Notes: a model not told the origin generated them from the sequence alone. Positions 1 to 13,040 are shown, numbered from the stretch's first letter. The stretch is DNA of 64,000 nucleotides from Herbidospora galbida (GCF_005233835.1 NZ_SZQA01000037.1:25734-89733), one strand, 5' to 3'. A program made the numbers and translations.

Positions 1-2
1 AC

Positions 3-515
3 AACCTCGCCGACGTGATCAGCTTCGGCTTCGCACCGGCGTTCATGATCGTGATCTGGGGCGGGTTCGACGCCCCGCTGCCCCTGTGGCTCGTCTTGGC
101 GGCCGCGGCGTCGGTGCTGCTCGCCGGGGTGATCCGGCTCGCCCGGTTCGCCTGCGTGAAGACCAAGAGCGGCGACTTCATGGGGCTGCCCATCCCCATG
201 GGCGCCATGACGATCGTCTCGATCGTGCTGCTGTTCCAGCCGACGATCTGGACGGTCCTCGGCATCTTCGCCACGTCCTACCTGATGATCAGCCGGATCG
301 AGTACCCCAAGCCCAAGGGCAACCTGGCGGCCCTCGTCCTCGGCTGGATGATGATCAACGTGGCCTGCCTCACGATCTGGGCGGCCGGTCTCCCCGGCGG
401 CGACCAGCTCATCCAGGTCGGCGCGATCATGCAGATCGCGATCGTGTCGGCGATCCCCCTGCGGGTGCTGATGTTCCGGCGGGCCCAGCGCAAGGAGCGC
501 CGCTCGGCGGGATGA
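3..515 (+). CDS. pssA: CDP-diacylglycerol--serine O-phosphatidyltransferase, 3' part
   Basis: The gene is cut by the left edge of the window; the reading frame is open from base 3. The first visible residues, NLADVISFGFAPA, match the end of the CDP-alcohol phosphatidyltransferase signature. The Asp in NLAD would be the last Asp of the D-x3-D motif. The rest is a string of hydrophobic segments typical of this membrane family, ending in a basic tail (RRAQRKERRSAG). The enzyme makes phosphatidylserine from CDP-diacylglycerol and L-serine in the membrane. A phosphatidylserine decarboxylase gene commonly lies upstream but is outside the window. The family call is firm; serine as substrate rests on the SFG context. 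Confidence 0.85.
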   Translation, partial: NLADVISFGFAPAFMIVIWGGFDAPLPLWLVLAAAASVLLAGVIRLARFACVKTKSGDFMGLPIPMGAMTIVSIVLLFQPTIWTVLGIFATSYLMISRIEYPKPKGNLAALVLGWMMINVACLTIWAAGLPGGDQLIQVGAIMQIAIVSAIPLRVLMFRRAQRKERRSAG

Positions 516-551
516 CTTTCCGGGGCGGGACCGCCGTTGTTCAATGAACGC

Positions 552-824
552 ATGGCGACCGCCCCGCGTGAGCTCACCCGGTCTTATTTCCTCGGCAAGC
601 TGGCGCGTGAGCTCGAACAGCGCGGCTTCGCCGTCACCCTGCGGCTCGACCCGCCGTCGCTGAAGGTGAGCGACCCGGAGGCCGCCCTGCTCAACGAGAC
701 CGTCGACTGCGTCTCGCTGCAGGGCGGCTGGTTCTACCGGTGGTCGTGGGGCGAGATCGTCGAGAGCGCCGACGATCCCGACGCCGCCGCCACCCTCATC
801 GCCAAGGTGCTGGGCGCGCGCTGA
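552..824 (+). CDS. Small conserved actinobacterial protein of unknown function (90 aa)
   Basis: I do not recognise a named family. The product is a small soluble alpha/beta protein rich in charged residues, with a hydrophobic C-terminal stretch (AAATLIAKVLGAR) and an aromatic patch (GGWFYRWSWGEI). ATG 552 is preferred; TTG 537 in the same frame would add five residues. It has no signal peptide, membrane segment or cysteine pair. It ends one base before the stop of the opposite-strand metallo-hydrolase gene, so the two genes converge with no space for a shared terminator. That position and a GC-rich third codon base support a real gene, but the function is unknown. Confidence 0.6.
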   Translation: MATAPRELTRSYFLGKLARELEQRGFAVTLRLDPPSLKVSDPEAALLNETVDCVSLQGGWFYRWSWGEIVESADDPDAAATLIAKVLGAR

Positions 825-1463
825 CTACCAGCCGCGCGCCTTCCATTCGGGCAGCGCGGGGCGCTCTGCCCCGAGCGTGGTGTCCTTGCCATGACCCGGG
901 TAGACCCAGGTCTCGTCGCCGAACCGGTCGAAGATCCGCTCCACCACGTCGGTGTAGAGCCGGTTGAACCGCTCCGGATCCTTCATGGTGTTGCCCACCC
1001 CGCCCGGGAACAGCGAGTCTCCCGTGAAGACGTGGCCCGGGTAGTAGAGGGCGATCGAGCCCGGCGTGTGGCCGCGCAGGTGGATCACCTCCAGGTCGGT
1101 CACGCCGACGGTCACCCGGTCGCCGCCGTCGACGGGCCGGGCCTCGACCGGCAGCGCCGCGGCGTCCTCGCGGCCCGCCACCACGGTCGCGCCGGTCGCC
1201 CTGGCGACCTCCTCCAGGGCGCCCCAGTGGTCGCCGTGCTGGTGGGTGGTCACGATCACGCTGATGGGCTGTCGCCCGATCAGCTCCAGGAGTCTCTCGG
1301 GCTCGGCGGCGGCGTCGATCAGCATGCCGTCGCCGGTCTCGCGGCAGCGGATCAGGTAGGCGTTGTTGCCGAAGTCGCCGACCTCCATCTTGGCTATGGT
1401 GATCTTCTCCAGCTCCCGGACGTCGGCCGGGCCGCCCTTGGACACGTCTCCCGTATAGGTCAT
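825..1463 (-). CDS. MBL-fold metallo-hydrolase, glyoxalase II-like
   Basis: The 212-aa protein carries the metallo-beta-lactamase motif THQHGDHWG (HxHxDH), followed by GHTPGS, FTGDSLF and a final PGHG, which together supply the two-zinc centre. The size and motif set fit small hydroxyacylglutathione-hydrolase-like enzymes, but the substrate cannot be read from the sequence; actinobacteria use mycothiol rather than glutathione. It starts 4 nt after the stop of the DinB/maleylpyruvate-isomerase-like gene on the same strand, so the pair is probably one transcript. A thiol-linked detoxification role is an inference from both neighbours belonging to thiol-dependent families. Confidence 0.8.
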   Translation of the reverse strand: MTYTGDVSKGGPADVRELEKITIAKMEVGDFGNNAYLIRCRETGDGMLIDAAAEPERLLELIGRQPISVIVTTHQHGDHWGALEEVARATGATVVAGREDAAALPVEARPVDGGDRVTVGVTDLEVIHLRGHTPGSIALYYPGHVFTGDSLFPGGVGNTMKDPERFNRLYTDVVERIFDRFGDETWVYPGHGKDTTLGAERPALPEWKARGW

Positions 1464-1467
1464 GAGA

Positions 1468-2169
1468 TCACGCTAGGCCTTCGGGGGCGGACCGGACCAT
1501 CCAGGGCGGGGGAGCGGGGAAGCCGCCGGGGGCGTGGCGGCCGATCAGCCAGGCGACGAGCTCGCGCTTGGTGGCCTGGAGGTCCGGGCCGTCGGTGCCG
1601 CCGATCTTCTCGCCGGTGTCGGTCGCGGTGAGGCTCCGGTACGTCGGCTCGCCCAGCAGCGCGGGGGAGTCGCGCCACTCCCAGTCGACGTAGCGGTCGG
1701 GCCAGTCGCGCCAGGTGTACTCGGTGCCGAGGTCGCCGTGGTGGATCTCGACCTCGCGCAGGCGGCGCATCACGACGTACCAGGCGGGGTGCTCGGGCGG
1801 GCGGGTGCCGCTGATCAGGGCGTTCCACCGCTCCTCGGGGATCGCGTCCATGGCCGCGGCGAAGCGGGCGGTGCTCTCCTCAAGGTCGGCGAGCTGCTCC
1901 TTCGCGGGACGGCCGTAGCCCGCCTCGATGCCGGCGTCGCGTTCGGACGCGTCGCGGTACTGCGGGGTGACCACGCCCGTACGGGCCCAGGTGAGCAGGT
2001 TGACCAGGGAGTCGGCGTTGCGGGCGACGTGGGTGACCGCGTGGCCCCGGGTCCAGCCGGGCAGGGCCGAGGGCGCGCGCATCTCCTCGTCGGACAGGGC
2101 GGCCACGGTGGAGATCAGCCGGGCGTCGGCGGCCTGGAGCTCCGCCCGGTAGTCGTCAAGAAGGGACAT
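1468..2169 (-). CDS. Maleylpyruvate isomerase family (mycothiol-dependent, DinB-like) protein
   Basis: The N-terminal half (MSLLDDYRAELQAADARL, then LPGWTRGHAVTHVARNADS) is the DinB-like four-helix fold of mycothiol-dependent maleylpyruvate isomerases. The histidines in TRGHAVTHVARN and a later EIHHGDLG are in the positions used for metal binding. The C-terminal part resembles the second domain of these proteins. ATG 2169 gives 233 aa, the usual family size; a longer in-frame extension upstream would cross the uvrA promoter region and is rejected. The gene is divergent from uvrA and followed after 4 nt by the MBL hydrolase gene. The true substrate is unknown, as this family is broadly annotated. 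Confidence 0.8.
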   Translation of the reverse strand: MSLLDDYRAELQAADARLISTVAALSDEEMRAPSALPGWTRGHAVTHVARNADSLVNLLTWARTGVVTPQYRDASERDAGIEAGYGRPAKEQLADLEESTARFAAAMDAIPEERWNALISGTRPPEHPAWYVVMRRLREVEIHHGDLGTEYTWRDWPDRYVDWEWRDSPALLGEPTYRSLTATDTGEKIGGTDGPDLQATKRELVAWLIGRHAPGGFPAPPPWMVRSAPEGLA

Positions 2170-2251
2170 GGCTTCATCCTGGACCACGGGACAACAGGTT
2201 TGACCGGCTGCATACTCTGGATGAGCAGGGGGAGACCGGCCCGGCCGGTTT

Positions 2252-2274
2252 TTGTCGGTGGCGGCGGATAGCCT
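2252..2274 (+). promoter_or_regulatory. DNA-damage promoter of uvrA (RecA-NDp/PafBC type)
   Basis: TTGTCGGTG (2252-2260), 8 nt, then TAGCCT (2269-2274). This is an exact fit to the RecA-independent DNA-damage promoter consensus TTGTCRGTG-N8-TAnnnT known from mycobacteria, which PafBC activates. The predicted transcript start is near 2280, about 38 nt before the uvrA GTG. Confidence 0.75.
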
Positions 2275-2317
2275 GCCCGACGCACACCTGTAGACCCCAA
2301 CGACCATCGGGAACGCT

Positions 2318-5158
<2,841 letters not shown>

Positions 5159-5265
5159 GTGCATTTCTTCATATTCCGGTGGGATCCGGTAGGCCAGGCT
5201 GAACCACGAACGGGGTTGGGCCCGTACCTACCAATGATCGGGAAGTCCCCCAGCGGAGGATGGAA

Positions 5266-5853
5266 ATGAACGTTAACGGCACCTCTGAGCAGGAGCAGGT
5301 CACGAGCGCGCTGACGCGGCGGGGCCTGGTCTTCGCGGTGGGCGGCGCCGGGCTGGCCGCCGCCCTGACGGCGTGCACCGGCTACTCCTCCGGCACGGCC
5401 ACCAGCGCCGAGCCGCCGGGGTCGGTGCCCGCCGACCAGGCGAAGCCGGCCTGGGGCGACAATCCGCCTCCCGCCGGCGACACCGAGTCCGAAGCGCCCC
5501 CGGCCGACCAGCCGGAAGAGGAGCCGGCCGACCCGCCGGCCGAGGAGGAGCCGCCCGCCCAGGCGGCCAACGCCTTCGCCAAGACCGCCGACATCCCCGA
5601 GGGCGGCGGCAAGATCTTCGAGGCGGAGAAGGTCGTCATCACCCAGCCGACGCCGGGCAACTTCAAGTGCTTCACCGCGGTCTGCACCCACGCGGGCTGC
5701 ACGGTGGCCAGCATCTCCGGCGGCACCATCAACTGCCCCTGCCACGGCAGCAAGTTCAAGATCGCCGATGGGTCGGTGGCGGGCGGCCCCGCGCCGTCGC
5801 CGCTGGAGGAGAAGCAGATCACGGTGAACGGGGACAGCATCGTCCTCGCGTAG
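5266..5853 (+). CDS. Secreted Rieske [2Fe-2S] lipoprotein (Tat signal)
   Basis: The N-terminus has a twin-arginine signal (TRRGLVFAVGGAG) ending in a lipobox-like LTAC. A Pro/Glu/Ala-rich linker follows, then a Rieske domain with CTHAGC (C140, H142, C145) and CPCHGS (C157, C159, H160). C140/H142/C157/H160 bind the cluster, and C145/C159 would form the disulfide seen in high-potential Rieske proteins. ATG 5266 is chosen over ATG 5260 because GGAGGA (5255-5260) then sits 5 nt away. The protein would fold in the cytoplasm, leave through Tat and be tethered to the outer membrane face as an electron carrier. Its partner is unknown; no cytochrome b gene is nearby. Confidence 0.85.
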   Translation: MNVNGTSEQEQVTSALTRRGLVFAVGGAGLAAALTACTGYSSGTATSAEPPGSVPADQAKPAWGDNPPPAGDTESEAPPADQPEEEPADPPAEEEPPAQAANAFAKTADIPEGGGKIFEAEKVVITQPTPGNFKCFTAVCTHAGCTVASISGGTINCPCHGSKFKIADGSVAGGPAPSPLEEKQITVNGDSIVLA

Positions 5854-5859
5854 TGTGAT

Positions 5860-5880
5860 GGCGCGTGCTCCGCACGCGCC
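5860..5880 (+). terminator. Hairpin after the Rieske gene
   Basis: Perfect 8-bp stem (GGCGCGTG / CACGCGCC) with loop CTCCG, starting 6 nt after the stop codon. There is no T-tract, so it may be a weak or factor-assisted terminator. Confidence 0.4.
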
Positions 5881-6008
5881 CGAGCGGAGGTCTGGCTTGT
5901 GGTCATCGGGAACGCGGATCGGCGCGGTCCGGGCGGAGGTCGTGGACGGGCAGGCCCGCCCTTGGGGTGTCGGGGGTGCTCGGTTGACGGTCGGTTGATG
6001 ATCATGGA

Positions 6009-7067
6009 GTGGTGTGGGGGTTCGCGCGGGCCGGTCGGCCGGGGTGGTTCGTCCTGGCCGCGGGGGCGGTGCTGGGGTGGGGGGTGCTCGTCGCCTTCCG
6101 GCACGCCTGGCTGGCGGACTGGGACCTCCATGTCGCCACCCTGCGGGCGATGCTCGACGAGCCGCCGGCCGGGGGCTGGACGCCGACGCCCTACGTCCTC
6201 GGGCTGGCGATGCTGGCCCGGATCTCCGGCGCCGGGCCCGAGACCGTTCTCGGGGTCGCCGGCTTACTGAACGTCCTGTTGCTGCTGGTGGCCCTGCGGG
6301 CGTTCGGGCGGGAGCTCGGCGCGCGTGACTCCGTCGCGGCGCTCGCGGCGGTCTTCACGGTGGTGCTGTGGGGGGTCAGCGGGTTCGGGGCCACCGGGTT
6401 CCCGGGGCTCACCTCCTTGTCGTTCTCGTTCGCCTTCCCCTCGACGCCCGCGTTGGCGCTGATGGTGCTGACCTGGACGGTGTTCGTGCGGTTCCGGGAG
6501 ACCGGGCGCGGGCTCGTCGGGCTGGTGCTGCTGCCGCCGATGATCCTGCTCGTCCATCCGTTCGCGGCCGTGGCGACGCTGCTCGGGGTGGTGGGCATCC
6601 TGGTGGCCCGGCGGTGGGAGTGGCGGCGGCTGGTGCTGATCGTTCCCGCCGGGGTGGGGGCGATCGCGCTGGCGCTGGCGTGGCCCTATCCCGACGTGAC
6701 CGGGGTGCTCGGCGATTCGCCGGAGTTCTCCGAGGTGCACGCGCCGCTGCTGGAGGACCCGCATCTCCGGTACGGCCTCGCGCTGCTCGGCGTCCCCGCC
6801 CTCCTCTACGGCGTGCGCCGGCGGCTCGGCAGGGAACTGCTGATCATCGCCGCCCTCGGGACCGGGGTCGTCGGGGTGGCCGCGTGGGCGGGGCGCTATG
6901 AGTTCGCCCGCTTTGTACCGGTCGTCGTGCTGATGTGCCATCTGGCGCTGGCGCGGCACCTGGCGGAGCGGATGACGGGCTGGCGGCCCTACGCCGTTGT
7001 GACCGCCATCGGCTGTGTCGCCGGGTTCGTGGCGGCGATGCCGCAGATGGTGGAGACGCTCCCGTGA
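6009..7067 (+). CDS. Polytopic membrane protein, possible GT-C-fold glycosyltransferase
   Basis: The roughly 350-aa product has about ten hydrophobic segments separated by short basic loops. After the first segment comes an exposed loop with ADWDLHVATL; an acidic first extracytoplasmic loop like this is common in GT-C glycosyltransferases, but there is no decisive motif, so the function is open. The start is uncertain: GTG 6009 or GTG 6012, with no clean ribosome binding site. A TTA leucine codon at 6264-6266 is rare in this genome and would make translation depend on the bldA-type tRNA. The gene lies alone between the Rieske gene and uvrC. Confidence 0.65.
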   Translation: MVWGFARAGRPGWFVLAAGAVLGWGVLVAFRHAWLADWDLHVATLRAMLDEPPAGGWTPTPYVLGLAMLARISGAGPETVLGVAGLLNVLLLLVALRAFGRELGARDSVAALAAVFTVVLWGVSGFGATGFPGLTSLSFSFAFPSTPALALMVLTWTVFVRFRETGRGLVGLVLLPPMILLVHPFAAVATLLGVVGILVARRWEWRRLVLIVPAGVGAIALALAWPYPDVTGVLGDSPEFSEVHAPLLEDPHLRYGLALLGVPALLYGVRRRLGRELLIIAALGTGVVGVAAWAGRYEFARFVPVVVLMCHLALARHLAERMTGWRPYAVVTAIGCVAGFVAAMPQMVETLP

Positions 7068-7089
7068 TGTCCTCGATCATGGAATCGGA

Positions 7090-7112
7090 ATGTCAGCGGG
7101 GGCGGATAGTCT
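7090..7112 (+). promoter_or_regulatory. DNA-damage-type promoter of uvrC, predicted leaderless start
   Basis: ATGTCAGCG (7090-7098), 8 nt, TAGTCT (7107-7112): 7 of 9 matches to TTGTCRGTG, the correct N8 spacing and a TAnnnT -10. The GGCGGATAG core is shared with the uvrA promoter. A start 7 nt after the -10 falls on G7119, the first base of the uvrC GTG codon. Confidence 0.6.
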
Positions 7113-7118
7113 TTGAGG

Positions 7119-9020
7119 GTGGCTGATCCGGCAACCTATCGGCCCGCACCCGGATCGATCCCCGAGTCTCCCGGCGTCTACCGTTTCAGGGATCCCTCCG
7201 GCCGGGTGATCTACGTGGGCAAGGCGAAGAGCCTGCGGCAACGACTGAACTCCTACTTCGCCGACTTCGCGAGCCTCCACTTCCGCACGCAGTCGATGCT
7301 GACCACCGCCGCCCGCGTCGACTGGACCGTCGTCGGCACCGAGGTCGAGGCCCTCCAGCTCGAATACTCCTGGATCAAGGAGTTCGACCCCCACTTCAAC
7401 GTCAAATACCGCGACGACAAGTCCTATCCCTACCTCGCCGTGACGATGTCCGACGAGTTCCCCCGCGTCCAGGTCATGCGCGGCGCCAAGCGCAAGGGCA
7501 CCCGTTACTTCGGGCCCTACAGTCACGCCTGGGCCATCCGCGAGACCGTCGACCTGCTGCTGCGGGTCTTCCCGGTCCGCACCTGCTCGGCGGGTGTGTT
7601 CAAACGGGCCGGCCAGATCGGGCGGCCCTGCCTGCTCGGCTACATCGACAAGTGCTCGGCGCCGTGCGTCGGCCGGGTCACGCCTGAGCAGCACCGCGAC
7701 TTGGCCGAAGATTTCTGCGACTTCATGGCCGGCAACACCACCCGCTTCATCAAGCGCATCGAACAGGAGATGCGCGAGGCCGCCGCGGTGGAGGAGTACG
7801 AACGCGCCGCCCGCCTGCGCGACGACGTCCAGGCCCTCCAGAAGGCGCTGGAGAAGCAGGCCGTGGTGCTCGGCGACGCCACCGACGCCGATGTGGTGGC
7901 CCTGGCCGAAGACGACCTCGAGGCCGCCATCCAGGTCTTCTACGTGCGCGGCGGGCGCATCCGCGGCCAGCGCGGCTGGGTCGTCGACAAGGTCGAGGAG
8001 TCCACGCCCGGCGACCTGGTCGAGCACTTCCTCATCCAGATGTACTCCGAGGCCGAGATCCCGCGCGAGATCCTCGTCCCGGCGAACCCGCCCGACCTCG
8101 ACGCCGTGGTCGAGCTGCTCTCCGAGGCGAAGGGCGCCCGCGTCCAGGTGAGGGTGCCGCAGCGCGGCGACAAGAAGGCGCTCATGGAGACCGTCGAGCG
8201 CAACGCCAAAGAGGCCCTCACCCAGCACAAGCTGCGCCGCTCCAGCGATCTGACCAGCCGCAGCAAGGCCCTCCAGGAGCTCGCCGAGGGGCTCGACCTC
8301 GACCAGGCGCCGCTGCGCGTCGAGTGCTACGACGTCTCCCACATCCAGGGCACCAACGTGGTCGCCTCGATGGTCGTCTTCGAAGACGGGCTGGCCCGCA
8401 AGAGCGAATACCGGCGGTTCCAGATCAAATCCGCCGAAGGCGACGTCGCCTCCATCCACGAGGTCATCACCCGGCGGTTCCGCCGCTACCTCGAGGAGCG
8501 CAGCGCCACGGGCGAGCTCGGCGGCGAACCGACCGGCGAGCCGATCGACCCCGAGACCGGCCGGCCGCGCAAGTTCGCCTACCCGCCCAACCTGGTCGTC
8601 GTCGACGGCGGCCCCGCGCAGGCCGCGGCGGCCCAGCGGGCCCTCGACGAGCTCGGCATCGACGACGTGGCGGTGTGCGGCCTGGCCAAGCGGCTCGAAG
8701 AGGTCTGGCTGCCGGGCGACGACCAGCCGGTGATCCTGCCGCGCACGAGCGAGGCCCTCTACCTTCTGCAGCGGCTCCGTGACGAAGCGCATCGCTTCGC
8801 GATCACCTACCATCGTGCCAAGAGGTCCCGATCGCTCAAAGAGAGCGCTCTGGACGCGGTCCCCGGTCTCGGTCCCGCCCGGCGGCAGGCTCTTCTCCGT
8901 CACTTCGGCTCCGTGAAACGCCTTGGTGACGCGACGGCCGCCGAGATATGCGAGGTTCCCGGCATCGGGCCGGCGACGGCCGAGGCCATCGTCGCGGCGT
9001 TGAAGGGGGAGAGCGCATGA
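7119..9020 (+). CDS. uvrC: Excinuclease ABC subunit C
   Basis: UvrC cuts DNA on both sides of a lesion held by UvrB. The domains are in the standard order: GIY-YIG nuclease at the N-terminus (PGVYRF...[12 protein letters not shown]), a Cys-rich region ([19 protein letters not shown]), the UvrB-binding UVR helix ([17 protein letters not shown]), an RNase H-like nuclease ([18 protein letters not shown]) and a C-terminal helix-hairpin-helix pair (VPGLGP, VPGIGP). The GTG at 7119 (633 aa) is preferred over TTG 7113 because the promoter -10 ends at 7112, which would make the mRNA leaderless. The stop overlaps the rapZ start (ATGA), beginning a four-gene run. Confidence 0.97.
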   Translation: MADPATYRPAPGSIPESPGVYRFRDPSGRVIYVGKAKSLRQRLNSYFADFASLHFRTQSMLTTAARVDWTVVGTEVEALQLEYSWIKEFDPHFNVKYRDDKSYPYLAVTMSDEFPRVQVMRGAKRKGTRYFGPYSHAWAIRETVDLLLRVFPVRTCSAGVFKRAGQIGRPCLLGYIDKCSAPCVGRVTPEQHRDLAEDFCDFMAGNTTRFIKRIEQEMREAAAVEEYERAARLRDDVQALQKALEKQAVVLGDATDADVVALAEDDLEAAIQVFYVRGGRIRGQRGWVVDKVEESTPGDLVEHFLIQMYSEAEIPREILVPANPPDLDAVVELLSEAKGARVQVRVPQRGDKKALMETVERNAKEALTQHKLRRSSDLTSRSKALQELAEGLDLDQAPLRVECYDVSHIQGTNVVASMVVFEDGLARKSEYRRFQIKSAEGDVASIHEVITRRFRRYLEERSATGELGGEPTGEPIDPETGRPRKFAYPPNLVVVDGGPAQAAAAQRALDELGIDDVAVCGLAKRLEEVWLPGDDQPVILPRTSEALYLLQRLRDEAHRFAITYHRAKRSRSLKESALDAVPGLGPARRQALLRHFGSVKRLGDATAAEICEVPGIGPATAEAIVAALKGESA

Positions 9021-9895
9021 GCGAGAACGGCTCCGGCGAGCCCGGTTTCGTGATCGTCACCGGAATGTCCGGCGCCGGGCGGAGCACCGCGGCCAAGGCG
9101 CTGGAGGACCTGGGCTGGTTCGTCATCGACAACCTGCCGCCCGGCCTGCTGTTCTCGCTGGCCGAGGAGGCCGGGCGGGTCAAGCTGGCCGCCGACCACG
9201 TCGCGGCGGTCGTCGACGTCCGGTCGCTGGCGTTCACCACCGACCTCAACGCGGCGATCGAGGAGCTCGACGGCCGCGGGGTCGAGGTCCGGGTGGTGTT
9301 CCTGGAGGCCAGCGACGACGAACTGGTGCGCCGGTTCGAGAACGTGCGCCGGCCCCACCCGCTCCAGGGGGAGAACCGCCTGGTCGACGGCATCGACCGT
9401 GAGCGGGGCATCCTGCGCGAGGTCCGGGCCAACGCCGACCTGGTGATCGACACCTCCAAGCTCAACGTCCACGAACTCCGCAAGAAGATCGTCTCGTTCT
9501 TCGGCGGGGAGGACCGGCCAGGCCTTAAGGTCAACGTGGTGTCGTTCGGTTACAAATACGGCCTTCCGGTCGATGCCGACCTCGTGGTCGACTGCCGTTT
9601 CCTGCCCAACCCTCACTGGGTGCCGGAACTGCGGCCGATGAACGGTCTCGACGTACCGGTGAGGGAATACGTGCTCAGCCAGCCCGGCGCCAAGGAGTTC
9701 CTCGACGGCTACGAGGAGGTCTTCGGCGTGGTCGCCGCCGGTTACACCCGCGAGGGCAAGGGCTATGCCACCCTCGCCGTCGGCTGCACCGGTGGCAAGC
9801 ACCGCAGCGTGGCCATGTCCGAGCAGCTCGGCGCGCGGCTGCGCGAACGCGGCATGGACGTCCAGGTGAGCCACCGCGATGTAGGCCGCGAGTGA
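9017..9895 (+). CDS. rapZ: RapZ-family nucleotide-binding protein (YvcJ-like)
   Basis: The 292-aa protein has a P-loop near the N-terminus (GMSGAGRST, residues 16-24), with Arg in place of Lys as is usual in actinobacterial members. Conserved blocks [14 protein letters not shown] and the C-terminal [10 protein letters not shown] follow. In E. coli RapZ controls glucosamine-6-phosphate synthase RNA; in Gram-positive bacteria the role of this GTPase/ATPase is less clear. It overlaps uvrC by 4 nt and yvcK by 4 nt, so translation is probably coupled. Its place between uvrC and whiA is strongly conserved in actinobacteria. Confidence 0.95.
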   Translation: MSENGSGEPGFVIVTGMSGAGRSTAAKALEDLGWFVIDNLPPGLLFSLAEEAGRVKLAADHVAAVVDVRSLAFTTDLNAAIEELDGRGVEVRVVFLEASDDELVRRFENVRRPHPLQGENRLVDGIDRERGILREVRANADLVIDTSKLNVHELRKKIVSFFGGEDRPGLKVNVVSFGYKYGLPVDADLVVDCRFLPNPHWVPELRPMNGLDVPVREYVLSQPGAKEFLDGYEEVFGVVAAGYTREGKGYATLAVGCTGGKHRSVAMSEQLGARLRERGMDVQVSHRDVGRE

Positions 9896-10827
9896 GCGAG
9901 GGCGTCAGAGTCGTCGCGCTGGGAGGCGGCCACGGTCTGCACGCCTCGCTCTCCGCCCTGCGCCGGGTCACCACCGACCTCACCGCCGTGGTCACGGTCG
10001 CCGACGACGGCGGCTCCAGCGGCCGGCTGCGCCGCGAACTCGGCGTGCTGCCGCCCGGCGACCTGCGCATGGCGCTGGCCGCGCTCTGCGGCGACGACGA
10101 GTGGGGCCAGACGTGGTCCCGGGTCGTCCAGCACCGCTTCCACGGCGAGGGCGACCTGCAGGGGCACGCGGTCGGCAACCTGCTGATCGTGGCGCTCTGG
10201 GAGCTCCTTGACGACCCTGTCAAGGCGCTCGAGTGGGTCGGCCGCCTTCTCGGCGCCCACGGGCGGGTGCTGCCGATGGCCTCGGTGCCGCTCGACATCC
10301 AGGCCGAGGTCGAGCTCGACGGCGCGGTGACGACCGTCCGGGGGCAGGTCGCGTGCGCGCTCACGCCCGGTCGCGTGCGGGCGATTTCGCTCGTTCCATC
10401 CGATCCGCCGGTGTCTCCCGAGGCGGTCCGCGCCATCCACGAGGCCGACTGGGTGGTGTTCGGGCCCGGCTCCTGGTTCACCAGCGTGCTGCCGCATCTG
10501 AAGGTCCCCGAGCTGGCCAGGGCGCTGGCGACCACCACCGCCCGGCGCCTGGTGATCCTCAACCTGGCTCCTCAGCCGGGGGAGACCGACGGCTTCTCGC
10601 CCGAGAACCATCTGGAGGTGCTCCGCGACCACGCGCCGACGCTGCTGGTCGACGCCGTCGTCGCAGATCGGGGCGTCGTTCCCGAACCGGGCGAACTGGA
10701 GAAGGCCGTGGTGGCCCTCGGGGGCCGCCTGGTATTGGCCGATGTGGGCGCCTCTGACGGATCTCCCAGGCACGATGCACCACGCCTTGCCGCTGTCCTG
10801 GACGAGATTTTCCGCGAGAAGCGGTGA
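9892..10827 (+). CDS. yvcK: Gluconeogenesis/cell envelope factor YvcK (CofD-like family)
   Basis: The 311-aa protein belongs to the YvcK/CofD family, shown by the N-terminal ALGGGHGLHA, VADDGGSSGRLR and PPGDLR and by FGPGSWFTSV in the second half. YvcK (CuvA in mycobacteria) binds UDP-sugars and is needed for envelope synthesis and growth on gluconeogenic carbon sources. The start codon GTG 9892 overlaps the rapZ stop as GTGA. 63 nt separate it from whiA. CofD itself (F420 synthesis) is excluded by this gene context. Confidence 0.93.
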   Translation: MSEGVRVVALGGGHGLHASLSALRRVTTDLTAVVTVADDGGSSGRLRRELGVLPPGDLRMALAALCGDDEWGQTWSRVVQHRFHGEGDLQGHAVGNLLIVALWELLDDPVKALEWVGRLLGAHGRVLPMASVPLDIQAEVELDGAVTTVRGQVACALTPGRVRAISLVPSDPPVSPEAVRAIHEADWVVFGPGSWFTSVLPHLKVPELARALATTTARRLVILNLAPQPGETDGFSPENHLEVLRDHAPTLLVDAVVADRGVVPEPGELEKAVVALGGRLVLADVGASDGSPRHDAPRLAAVLDEIFREKR

Positions 10828-10890
10828 TACCCCCTAGTCAGCGTGCGAGAGACTAACGGCCATAGTCTGTTTGGGGGAGGACACGCGCTA

Positions 10891-11871
10891 ATGGCCATGA
10901 CAGGCGTGGTAAAAGACGAGCTGAGCCGCCTGCCGGTGCTGAAGCCCTGCTGCCGCAAGGCCGAGGTGTCGACGCTGCTCAGGTTCGCCAGCGGGCTCCA
11001 TCTGGTGGGCGGCCGGATCGTGATCGAGGCCGAGCTCGACACCAACGTGACGGCCCGCCGCCTGATCAAGGACATTGGCGAGGTGTTCGGCCACAAGGCC
11101 GAGGTCCTGGTGCTGGCCCCGGCGGGGCTGCGGAAGGGGTCGCGTTACGTCGTGCGCGTCTACAAGGACGGCGAGGCGCTGGCGCGGCAGACCGGCTTGA
11201 TCGACAACCACGGCCGCCCGGTGCGGGGCCTGCCCCGACAGGTCGTGTCAGGAGCGACGTGCGACGCCGAGGCCGCCTGGCGGGGCGCGTTCCTGGCCCA
11301 CGGCTCGCTGACCGAGCCGGGCCGGTCCATGTCGCTCGAGGTGACCTGCCCCGGCCCCGAGGCCGCGCTGGCCCTGGTCGGGTCCGCGCGCCGCCTGAAG
11401 ATCCACGCCAAGGCGCGCGAGGTGCGCGGCGTCGACCGCGTGGTCGTCCGCGACGGCGACGCCATCAGCGCCCTGCTGACCCGCCTGGGCGCCCACGACA
11501 GCGTGCTGGCCTGGGAGGAGCGCCGGATGCGGCGCGAGGTCCGGGCCACCGCCAACCGCCTCGCCAACTTCGACGACGCCAACCTGCGCCGCTCGGCCCG
11601 CGCGGCCGTGGCCGCCGGGGCGCGCGTCCAGCGGGCCCTGGAGATCCTCGGCGACGACGCCCCCGAGCACCTGGTGATCGCCGGGCGGCTGCGGGTGGAG
11701 CACAAGCAGGCGTCGCTGGAGGAGCTCGGCCAGATCGCCGACCCGCCCCTGACGAAGGACGCCATCGCCGGCCGCATCCGCCGCCTTCTCGCCATGGCCG
11801 ACAAGCGGGCCCAGGACCTCGGCCTGCCGACCACCGAGGCGAGCCTCACGGCCGACATGCTCAGCGGCTGA
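10891..11871 (+). CDS. whiA: Sporulation/cell-division transcription factor WhiA
   Basis: The 326-aa protein matches WhiA throughout: an N-terminal LAGLIDADG-like region ([32 protein letters not shown]) and a C-terminal helix-turn-helix block ([45 protein letters not shown]). In Streptomyces WhiA works with WhiB to start sporulation septation, and c-di-GMP controls the partnership. ATG 10891 is preferred; the in-frame upstream start at 10843 lacks a site, while GGGGGAGG ends 10 nt before ATG 10891. Its presence fits a hyphal organism but is not proof, since WhiA is widespread in Gram-positives. Confidence 0.96.
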   Translation: MAMTGVVKDELSRLPVLKPCCRKAEVSTLLRFASGLHLVGGRIVIEAELDTNVTARRLIKDIGEVFGHKAEVLVLAPAGLRKGSRYVVRVYKDGEALARQTGLIDNHGRPVRGLPRQVVSGATCDAEAAWRGAFLAHGSLTEPGRSMSLEVTCPGPEAALALVGSARRLKIHAKAREVRGVDRVVVRDGDAISALLTRLGAHDSVLAWEERRMRREVRATANRLANFDDANLRRSARAAVAAGARVQRALEILGDDAPEHLVIAGRLRVEHKQASLEELGQIADPPLTKDAIAGRIRRLLAMADKRAQDLGLPTTEASLTADMLSG

Positions 11872-11908
11872 GCTGTCGAATAGGGGCAATTTTTTACAGT
11901 TAGCCGCC

Positions 11909-11947
11909 CCGCTTTGCGGCTTTCTTACGCTATGCCGCCCTGCGGCA
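11909..11947 (+). terminator. Two hairpins after whiA
   Basis: The first is CCGC-TTT-GCGG (11909-11919) followed by CTTTCTT. The second is TGCCGC-CCT-GCGGCA (11933-11947), a perfect 6-bp stem. Together they plausibly end the whiA transcript before the gap promoter; stem lengths are modest. Confidence 0.4.
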
Positions 11948-11954
11948 GACCCGC

Positions 11955-13039
<1,085 letters not shown>

Positions 13040-13040
<1 letters not shown>

